A stretch of DNA of 64,000 bases from Mycobacterium sp. D16Q14 (GTDB lineage Bacteria > Actinomycetota > Actinomycetes > Mycobacteriales > Mycobacteriaceae), in assembly GCA_002013415.1 (NCBI GenBank), contig MAEX01000018.1, positions 1 through 64,000 on the forward strand, in the 5' to 3' direction. The notes beneath the pieces were generated by a model. It searched no databases and had not been told where the DNA came from. It saw only the letters and a list, made by a program, of their open reading frames with translations. This document shows positions 58,659 to 64,000 of the stretch, one piece after another. The stretch's first letter is position 1, and every line of letters begins with the position of its first letter. The position numbers were made by a program, and so were the translations under genes.

Positions 58659-59207
58659 ATGATCAAGCCGCAAACCGCTCTGCTGGTCCCAGCTCTCCTG
58701 TCCATCGTGCTGGCCGTGCCCGCGACGATTGCATTCGCCGACCCGGACACTGATCCCACGGCACCGATCGTCGGTGCAGCGGGCGCCGATCAGCAGGTGA
58801 CCCGCTCGACTCCTGCCACGATCACCGTCACGGCCACTGTCGCCCCCGGCCAGTGCGAGCCGATCGCCGGTGGTCCATCCTCGGCGCAAGTGACCGACAC
58901 CGCAGGTCCGCCCACCGAGGAGCAGCCCATCGCGCGGCAGGCGGCGCTCACTTCGCAGGTTCAGGCACCGCCAGAGAGCTCAAGCAGGTTCGACCCGTAT
59001 ACCTGCGCACCCGTGCCGGTCTCGGCTACTGCTCCGTCCCTGTCCGGCGCACCGTCAGCTCCGGCGATTCCGAGCTACACCCCGACCCTGAACCCCTACC
59101 CGGGTCAGTCAGGTCAGGGCGTCTCCAGCGGTTCTGGTGCGGTCAGCACGTCGGATCCGCTCAGCGCACCCACCACTTCACGCACCATCGCACCGGGGCA
59201 GCGTTGA
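58659..59207 (+). CDS. Secreted Pro/Ser/Thr-rich protein (182 aa)
   Basis: A Sec signal (LLVPALLSIVLAVPATIAFA, cleavage after AFA) leads to a mature chain rich in Pro, Ser, Thr and Gly (APSLSGAPSAPAIPSYTPT). Two cysteines (PGQCEPIAG, PYTCAPVPV) are present. It is likely an extended cell-wall protein. The ATG at 58659 gives the expected signal. The next gene's start overlaps its stop. It is divergent from the membrane proteins at 57-58.6 kb. Confidence 0.7.
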   Translation: MIKPQTALLVPALLSIVLAVPATIAFADPDTDPTAPIVGAAGADQQVTRSTPATITVTATVAPGQCEPIAGGPSSAQVTDTAGPPTEEQPIARQAALTSQVQAPPESSSRFDPYTCAPVPVSATAPSLSGAPSAPAIPSYTPTLNPYPGQSGQGVSSGSGAVSTSDPLSAPTTSRTIAPGQR

Positions 59208-59491
59208 CCGGTCCACTGGACCGTCTCGAAGCGGTATTCACTGAGATGGATACCGTTTGGATGGACGCAGCGTTTACTGCGGCGGAAGCTGTCGGACTAT
59301 GGATCGATGACCTCGACGACCCACATGTCGCGGTCGCGGTACACGACGGGCAGATCGTTTACATCGGTATCAGCGACCCGATGTTGCGCATTCCGCTGGA
59401 CCGACTCCAAGACGTCCTCAACGCATGCATCTTCAACGCCTTCGCGATGTGGCGAGCACAGACAGCCGCGCCGCGGGCAATCGCGGCTTGA
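59204..59491 (+). CDS. Small hypothetical protein (95 aa)
   Basis: The TTG at 59204 overlaps the stop of the secreted protein (TTGA), so the two are coupled. The protein (WMDAAFTAAEAVGLWIDDLD, then IVYIGISDPMLRIPLDRLQD) looks like a single alpha/beta domain. No signal peptide. No family is recognised; it may be a chaperone-like partner of the preceding secreted protein. Confidence 0.6.
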   Translation: MTGPLDRLEAVFTEMDTVWMDAAFTAAEAVGLWIDDLDDPHVAVAVHDGQIVYIGISDPMLRIPLDRLQDVLNACIFNAFAMWRAQTAAPRAIAA

Positions 59492-59661
59492 TCCGATGAA
59501 CGCGGCTGGCAGGCAACACAGTTCTGTCGGGGCTCAACGGCGAAGTGCCGTACGTACCGCGCAACTACCAACCTGCGCACCGTTCAACCCGTAACCCGAC
59601 CGCCCCGTCAGCTACTCTCATACATGTTCTGAACAGGTGGGATGAAAACGGGGGTTACGCG

Positions 59662-60354
59662 GTGCAAGACAATGATCCTGGCGCTTCCTGGACGCAGCCA
59701 TCGCCGCCTCCGCCCCACACCGGCGCGTATCCCTGGGGCCCGCCACCGCCGCCTCCGCAGTGGCCGGCACCTGCTCCCGCTGCACCGCACCGGCCGACAC
59801 CGCGCTACTGGTACGCCATCGGCGCGGCACTGGTCGCGGTTGGGCTGATCGGCGGCATCGGCCTATTCGTCACAGGACTCGTCTACGCCCTCAAAGGACC
59901 CACGAGCCAGTTCGATGCAAACGGCTCTGCCACGGCGCAATTCGATTCAGGTGACTCGATGATCATCTACGTCGCCGATGTCGAACCCGTACCGAAGCTG
60001 ACCCAGAACACACGCTGCGTGGCCCGCGGCGAGAACAACAACGACGCCACCGTCAGCCGCTACAGCGGCTCCATGAGCATCAACCAATGGCATGCCCTCT
60101 ACGTGGTCAGCGCCCACCAGGCAGGCGACTACACCATCAGCTGCGCCGGATACTCAGACATCACCTACGGACTTGGACCACGCGCTGGCGGCGGCGCCAT
60201 CACCGCTGCCCTCGTGGGTCCCTTCGGTGGTATCGCGCTCGTGGGAGCTGGAGTCATCGTGCTCGCCGTCACCGCGTCACGACGAGGCAAATCAACACCA
60301 CCACCGCAGCACCCGTACGGGAATCCCTACCCATTCCTACCTGGGCCCAGGTAG
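59662..60354 (+). CDS. Membrane protein with Pro-rich cytoplasmic start (230 aa)
   Basis: A Pro/Trp-rich N-terminus of about 50 residues (GASWTQPSPPPPHTGAYPWG) is followed by a transmembrane helix (AIGAALVAVGLIGGIGLFVT), an extracellular domain of about 100 residues with two cysteines (NTRCVARGE, TISCAGYSD) and a second helix (LVGPFGGIALVGAGVIVLAV) before a Pro-rich tail. It is a common actinobacterial layout with no assigned function. The GTG at 59662 has GGGGG upstream. Next to it lies a gene remnant at 60358. Confidence 0.68.
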   Translation: MQDNDPGASWTQPSPPPPHTGAYPWGPPPPPPQWPAPAPAAPHRPTPRYWYAIGAALVAVGLIGGIGLFVTGLVYALKGPTSQFDANGSATAQFDSGDSMIIYVADVEPVPKLTQNTRCVARGENNNDATVSRYSGSMSINQWHALYVVSAHQAGDYTISCAGYSDITYGLGPRAGGGAITAALVGPFGGIALVGAGVIVLAVTASRRGKSTPPPQHPYGNPYPFLPGPR

Positions 60355-60357
60355 GAA

Positions 60358-60480
60358 TCCACCACATACAGCACGGCGCCAATCGCCAGCGTGAACAACT
60401 GGGCAGTTAAACCCTCGCACCACATGCCCTTAACAAAGAAGCAGAACGCCAGCACGTTGCTGCCGAGCATCGTCCGGGCA
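60358..60480 (-). pseudogene. Remnant of a duplicate of the 61862 membrane-protein gene
   Basis: Read leftward, this stretch gives RTMLGSNVLAFCFFVKGMWC and EGLTAQLFTLAIGAVLYVV. The intact gene at 61862 reads ARLMLGCNLLAFFFGPIYYF and VKGMWRKGLTIVAFTLAVVA. Order and residues correspond, with a GPIYY deletion and no start or stop context. The DNA similarity is also visible (agcgtgaac blocks). It is a truncated, decaying paralogue. Confidence 0.75.
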
Positions 60481-60512
60481 TGGCCGCTCAACCTCGTCAT
60501 CTACATGTCGGT

Positions 60513-60923
60513 TCATTCCCACTGACTCTGGTATGGGCGGGCAGCTGCGTGAGCGGCCAGCAGCGCAGCGGCGACTGTGGGGCCATCGTCAGCGGGCAGC
60601 CGTGCGGGGATGTCCACGATGTTGAGCCGGTCGTGCCGTTCATCGATCCGCACTTCGCCGTACGCCCACGCTTGGCCGGTGATCGGCAGTCGGACTGTCC
60701 GGCTGCCGTATTCATCCACCTCGACCCGCGGTAACTCGACCACCAGGCATCCCTTGGCGCTGAGCTTGTCTATGAGAGCCGATGCGACGTGGCTGGCGAT
60801 TTCTTCCTGCGTGTAGACCCGGGTCTCAGTCTCGTCGCCGGTACCGATGGTGACGTTGCGGGTCAGGTGGAAGAAATTCGGCATCTCCTCGATGACCTCG
60901 CGAATGGCCTTGTCGGCGTCCAT
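60513..60923 (-). CDS. Hypothetical protein (136 aa)
   Basis: A soluble protein (MDADKAIREVIEEMPNFFHL, IGTGDETETRVYTQEEIASH, then GCLVVELPRVEVDEYGSRTV) with an alternating strand/helix pattern similar to small immunity or phage minor proteins. The ATG at 60923 is used. No family is recognised. It lies alone between a remnant gene and a lipoprotein. Confidence 0.6.
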   Translation of the reverse strand: MDADKAIREVIEEMPNFFHLTRNVTIGTGDETETRVYTQEEIASHVASALIDKLSAKGCLVVELPRVEVDEYGSRTVRLPITGQAWAYGEVRIDERHDRLNIVDIPARLPADDGPTVAAALLAAHAAARPYQSQWE

Positions 60924-61070
60924 TGGCTAGTTGTACGCCGAGGGTCTGACAACACCTAGCAGCGGGGACAGGACTGAGCACTCCCTCTCACACCGGGAAA
61001 GGCCATCGCGCTGGGGCACCGATCACTGACTGAACGACCTCGTCGCACCTGCCCCCGGGGCGGCGAAGGG

Positions 61071-61829
61071 CTAGTTCTGTGTGAGTGCATTCATTTTGGG
61101 CGTCAGGAGATCGGTTAGGTCGGACCATGGGATGGTCGTGACTCTCAGGCCATGTCCGAGTTGGTAGTCGGCGAAGTGTATTTCGAAACCCTCAGCGGTG
61201 GGGATCCAGTTTGCGAAGTTCTTATCGGTGGCCCGTAGTCCGGTCGTGTTGTTGTCGATTCCGAGGATGCTCGCAGACTTTTCCGATAGTCGGTTCAGCC
61301 CGTCTTGTTTGTTGGTGAACAGGTCTTGCAAGGTGATTGGTTGGGCGTCTCGGCTGTCGATGGCAACGGTGGCGATGTAGTAGACGGGATGTGCTGCCCC
61401 TCTCGCGTAGTACACGCCGACGGTCACCTGTGACACCGCGGACGGCCGGAAGGAGATGGTCGAGCTGGCGTCCAAACCCCAACTGTCGCTTCGTGCCTCG
61501 GATCGGGCATCGTCAATCAGCCCGTTCACCGAATGGCGGCTCGCGCCATTGAATGCGCTGGTTACTCGTTCATCACCGCCAACGAGTTGACCGAACTGTG
61601 CCTTCCAAGTCCCGGTGTGGTCGTCGGTAGATCCCTCGAGCTCATCCGTCCGCGCCGAATATTGGTGGCCGCCGGACTGGCTCGTCGCGCCTGCGGCACC
61701 GGAGGGCGCGGTGGTGGCCGCTAGGGCTGTCCCGTGAACGGTGGTGGGTGCTGCCGCTGTACTGCACGCGGGGACCCACGCCACGGCACACAGCGTGGCG
61801 ACGCCGACGGCCCAGAGGTGGCGTTTCAC
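61071..61829 (-). CDS. Lipoprotein with RsiV/DUF3298-like extracytoplasmic domain (252 aa)
   Basis: The signal segment (VGVATLCAVAWVPACSTAA) has a lipobox-like VPAC. The C-terminal half matches the DUF3298/RsiV pattern: QPITLQDLFTNKQDGLNRLS and then WIPTAEGFEIHFADYQLGHG with a closing IPWSDLTDLLTP. In RsiV this domain binds lysozyme, and mycobacterial relatives are lipoproteins of unknown ligand. The GTG at 61829 with GGAGG upstream is preferred to the longer frame to 61922. A lysozyme-binding or hydrolase-control role would suit an element rich in wall hydrolases, but that is inference. Confidence 0.75.
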   Translation of the reverse strand: MKRHLWAVGVATLCAVAWVPACSTAAAPTTVHGTALAATTAPSGAAGATSQSGGHQYSARTDELEGSTDDHTGTWKAQFGQLVGGDERVTSAFNGASRHSVNGLIDDARSEARSDSWGLDASSTISFRPSAVSQVTVGVYYARGAAHPVYYIATVAIDSRDAQPITLQDLFTNKQDGLNRLSEKSASILGIDNNTTGLRATDKNFANWIPTAEGFEIHFADYQLGHGLRVTTIPWSDLTDLLTPKMNALTQN

Positions 61830-61861
61830 TTTGGGCCTCCGAACATCTGCAGGTAGCCCGG

Positions 61862-62308
61862 CTATTTCGGCGACGGGCCCGTTCGCCATTTCCACCGTTT
61901 CATGCCTTCGAAGGGGTTCCACGACTGGCTGCCCTTGACCTCGTCGAGGTAATAGGTGTAGTTCGTCGTTACCATCAGCACGCCACTGATGGCCAAGTTG
62001 ACGGCCTGATAGACCCCATCAGATCCGCCCACCGCATACTGCACGGCGACAACCGCTAGCGTGAACGCCACAATGGTTAAACCCTTGCGCCACATGCCTT
62101 TCACGAAGTAGTAGATAGGGCCGAAAAAGAACGCCAGCAGATTACAGCCGAGCATCAATCGCGCACCGTACGGGAGCGCCTTATACGCCGCTTCAGATTC
62201 AGGCGTCGAACCCGGATGCCCGAACTGGTCATAGAACCCGAACCGCCACTGCCATATCGAAGCCAACTCAGTGCGATTGTCAGCCTGATTCATCTCGGGA
62301 TTAATCAT
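61862..62308 (-). CDS. Membrane protein, DUF2628-like (148 aa)
   Basis: A short soluble N-terminus (ASIWQWRFGFYDQFGHPGST) is followed by three hydrophobic segments (LMLGCNLLAFFFGPIYYFVK, LTIVAFTLAVVAVQYAVG, AVNLAISGVLMVTTNYTYYL). The N-FFFGPIYYF motif is typical of the DUF2628 family of small bacterial membrane proteins, function unknown. A decayed copy sits at 60358. It lies upstream of the RsiV-like lipoprotein and may be co-transcribed with it (32-bp gap). Confidence 0.72.
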   Translation of the reverse strand: MINPEMNQADNRTELASIWQWRFGFYDQFGHPGSTPESEAAYKALPYGARLMLGCNLLAFFFGPIYYFVKGMWRKGLTIVAFTLAVVAVQYAVGGSDGVYQAVNLAISGVLMVTTNYTYYLDEVKGSQSWNPFEGMKRWKWRTGPSPK

Positions 62309-62383
62309 CTAGAAAGCTCGGGATCCCTTGGGGACGCTCACGAACCCGCTCCGCGGCTGTACTTAATAACCGAATCGTCTGCC

Positions 62384-62827
62384 CTATCCGCGCGTTTTCA
62401 ACTCGTCTGCCTTAGCTTCGATGAGTTGTGTTAGTTCGGTCGGGAATCCGGCAATGATCTGGGTCATCATTAATGGTGTTCGGTCCTCATTCTCGGTTCG
62501 GATCGGGTCCGCGTTGTGGTCGAGGAGGAGTTTGATCACAGCCCCGTCAACGGAAGTGAGGTGCTGTCTCATGATTGCAATCCATAGCGGTGTGTTTCCC
62601 CAGACGTTGATGGGGTCGACGTGTGCGCCTTCGTCGAGAAGCAAGGCGGCGATCTCAACGTTGCCGTAGTGAGCAGCTAGGTGCAGAGGCGTCATGTCTT
62701 CGGGGCCGGGCAGGTTGATATCGGTGCCGGCGGCCAGTTCGGCGCGCAGCGCGGCGATGTCGTTTTTCATCACGGCCCGATGGATTGGTCTGATCGGGTC
62801 GATCTTTGGCGGTGTGTCTCTGACCAT
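62384..62827 (-). CDS. Ankyrin-repeat protein (147 aa)
   Basis: About three ankyrin repeats are visible: PIHRAVMKNDIAALRAELAA, MTPLHLAAHYGNVEIAALLL and NTPLWIAIMRQHLTSVDGAV, with the usual TPLHLAA and G-x-D/N turns. Ankyrin proteins mediate protein contacts; small stand-alone ones often act as inhibitors or immunity proteins. It is co-directional with 62857 and the last open frame, and may be the immunity partner of a secreted toxin encoded off the right edge. That is speculation. The ATG at 62827 is used. Confidence 0.85.
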   Translation of the reverse strand: MVRDTPPKIDPIRPIHRAVMKNDIAALRAELAAGTDINLPGPEDMTPLHLAAHYGNVEIAALLLDEGAHVDPINVWGNTPLWIAIMRQHLTSVDGAVIKLLLDHNADPIRTENEDRTPLMMTQIIAGFPTELTQLIEAKADELKTRG

Positions 62828-62856
62828 GGCTATGTGTACCTCGCTCTTGTCCCAGT

Positions 62857-63438
62857 TTAGGTTTCGACGCTGGCGTATCGGTTGATGAACTGTTCTTGAA
62901 CCGCGTCGCCCAGGTCGGCGATATCGTCGCGGATGCGTGCCCGATAACCCGATTCCACAACGAACACCTGCTCGATCAGGATGCCTTTACCGGGCGTGGT
63001 TGAACCCGCCAGGTAGATACTCGACTGCACCCACACACGCCGACCATCGACAGTCATGAACCCTGTACAGCGGACCGCTTCCACATCCACCCTAGGTGGT
63101 ATCAGACTGTAGGTGGCAACTGATTCAGCGCCGGAATCTACGAGCCAACGATCTGCGTAACGCGATGCGAACCGTCTCGGCGCGATGCCAGTGAAATGGA
63201 AGATGGACAGTGTTTCAGTCGCCAGGTATCCGCCTTCTGGTCGTGGACCGCATACCGTCAACCGAGCTGGCCTGGGTTCATGGGGCAAGGGCACCGTGTC
63301 CCAGCCCTGCGGAATTTCCAGTGCCTCCAGCCACTCATCGAGCTCAGGTGCCGCGACAGGGGCTAAACCATCCACATACTCCCGGATCGCGGCAGCAACT
63401 GTCTGCAATCCGATCGACGACTCAGGTGTATTACTCAC
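62857..63438 (-). CDS. Hypothetical protein (193 aa)
   Basis: A soluble protein (MSNTPESSIGLQTVAAAIRE, ALEIPQGWDTVPLPHEPRPA, then VDVEAVRCTGFMTVDGRRVW). The pattern of a helical start and an anti-parallel strand-rich body recalls small lipid- or protein-binding chaperones such as secretion chaperones (EspG-like size is larger). The GTG at 63438 overlaps the stop of the upstream gene (GTGA), so the two are translationally coupled. No family is recognised. Confidence 0.6.
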   Translation of the reverse strand: MSNTPESSIGLQTVAAAIREYVDGLAPVAAPELDEWLEALEIPQGWDTVPLPHEPRPARLTVCGPRPEGGYLATETLSIFHFTGIAPRRFASRYADRWLVDSGAESVATYSLIPPRVDVEAVRCTGFMTVDGRRVWVQSSIYLAGSTTPGKGILIEQVFVVESGYRARIRDDIADLGDAVQEQFINRYASVET

Positions 63439-64000
63439 ACCGTCCTCCCACTAAATATCTTGAACATCGTCGCGACACCACCGACAAGCATCGCGAATGC
63501 GCCGGCAACTCCGACTTCCTCTTGTGTCGGTTTCAGTTCGGCTGCGTTGGGTAGCGAGCCCTTGACTTGCTCTCCGATTGACGGTCCTGACGGAGACGCG
63601 CCTCCAGTCGGCGCTGGCTGAACCTGAGGCAACTGTGTGATGCCCAGAGAATTTTGCGGAGGCGCCGCAGCTGTCGGCGCTATGAGCTGCTGCATCCATG
63701 GCGGTATCGAGTTGGCGGGTGTGGACATGATGGTTGGGCCCTGCGGGATTGGGTCATGCGGAGTCACCACCGTGGGTGTCGACGGGACCGGGACAGGCCG
63801 CGGTGGTGACACTGCGGGGATACTGACCGGTGGGTGTTCAACCACCGGTGGAATGTTGGGCACCTCGGAAATCATCTCCGACCGCAGCCGATCTGGTGTC
63901 CAATCCGGATTCGGCGAGTACGGGCTCTTGTCCTCGTTCTGGTGACTCCAATTCTCTGGCGGAGTCTCGACGCGGAACGGACCATTGTTTTGGAATTCGC
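63435..64000 (-). CDS. 3' part of a Pro-rich protein, 5' end outside window
   Basis: The frame is open to the right edge with coding-like sequence (NNGPFRVETPPENWSHQ, then SPYSPNPDWTPDRLRSE), so the ATG at 63875 is probably internal. The visible part is a Pro-rich segment followed by a short helix and a hydrophobic stretch near the C-terminus (GVAGAFAMLVGGVATMFKIF). It may be a large secreted effector or ESX-associated protein, with the coupled 62857 protein and the ankyrin protein as chaperone or immunity candidates. Truncated, so uncertain. Confidence 0.65.
   Translation of the reverse strand, partial: EFQNNGPFRVETPPENWSHQNEDKSPYSPNPDWTPDRLRSEMISEVPNIPPVVEHPPVSIPAVSPPRPVPVPSTPTVVTPHDPIPQGPTIMSTPANSIPPWMQQLIAPTAAAPPQNSLGITQLPQVQPAPTGGASPSGPSIGEQVKGSLPNAAELKPTQEEVGVAGAFAMLVGGVATMFKIFSGRTV

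Noticed and set aside
1-64000. CRISPR array, rRNA genes, integrase, transposase, riboswitches
   Set aside because: I looked for regular direct repeats with spacers, rRNA-like sequence, tyrosine/serine recombinase motifs and DDE transposase motifs and saw none that I could support.

Overview
The window is high-GC actinobacterial DNA, almost certainly from a mobile element of Mycobacteriaceae (a large plasmid, phage-plasmid or integrated island). The reasons are PE/PPE-like and other type VII (ESX)-style secreted proteins, a DUF2637 membrane protein, mycobacterial-looking lipoproteins, frequent GTG/TTG starts with 4-nt stop/start overlaps, and a dense tRNA array like those known from mycobacterial mobile elements and phages. 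No chromosomal housekeeping operon, rRNA, integrase, transposase, capsid gene or ESX core gene (EccA-E, MycP) is visible, so the window is an internal segment.

Layout. (1) 1-5.8 kb: 25 tRNA genes on the + strand. Asn, Gln and Gly are absent, and the array continues off the left edge. Two HNH endonucleases, a DEDDh exonuclease and a lipoprotein sit among them. (2) 5.9-12.8 kb: accessory genes (two GNAT acetyltransferases, a homopolymer-frameshifted gene, membrane proteins, an XRE repressor) and a toxin-antitoxin pair (HTH antitoxin plus nucleotidyltransferase). (3) 12.9-19.8 kb: a secreted serine protease and a first block of type VII-like secreted proteins, including an NlpC/P60 hydrolase and a PE-like protein. 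(4) 19.9-28.6 kb: one long leftward operon. It encodes homologues of phage T4 rIIA (GHKL ATPase) and rIIB, a small protein, an element-encoded sigma-70 factor, a 1058-aa helicase and three small proteins. (5) 28.6-35.9 kb: an ATP-grasp protein, small orphans, a HAD phosphatase and a protein with about seven consecutive HTH modules. These are followed by a 560-bp gene-free stretch holding a large inverted repeat, then an HTH regulator with a 16-bp inverted-repeat operator. (6) 36-43 kb: a second block of type VII-like proteins (PPE-like protein, an 800-aa protein, a lysozyme-like hydrolase). (7) 43-51.2 kb: nucleic-acid and ADP-ribose enzymes. These are an ADP-ribosyltransferase-like protein, RNase HI, a WGR-ATP-dependent ligase, a broken polynucleotide 3'-phosphatase, a FtsK-like ATPase and a WGR-PARP. 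(8) 51-64 kb: a DUF2637 protein, a phosphoesterase, a primase-polymerase/helicase replication protein, membrane and secreted proteins, an ankyrin protein, and an unfinished gene at the right edge.

How the genes work together. The most striking signal is a palindrome, TCTCTA-TTT-TAGAGA, found at five places and in each case just upstream of a gene. The genes are the rIIA/rIIB/sigma/helicase operon, a paralogue of the small protein in that operon, the WGR-ligase, a divergent lipoprotein/basic-protein pair, and the WGR-PARP. This looks like an element-encoded regulon joining rII-type proteins, an ADP-ribosyl polymerase, a strand-joining enzyme and a dedicated sigma factor, plausibly a nucleic-acid damage response or a superinfection/host-takeover module. 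I know of no published system with this combination. A second operator-like motif links the HTH regulator at 35 kb to a three-gene operon at 56 kb.
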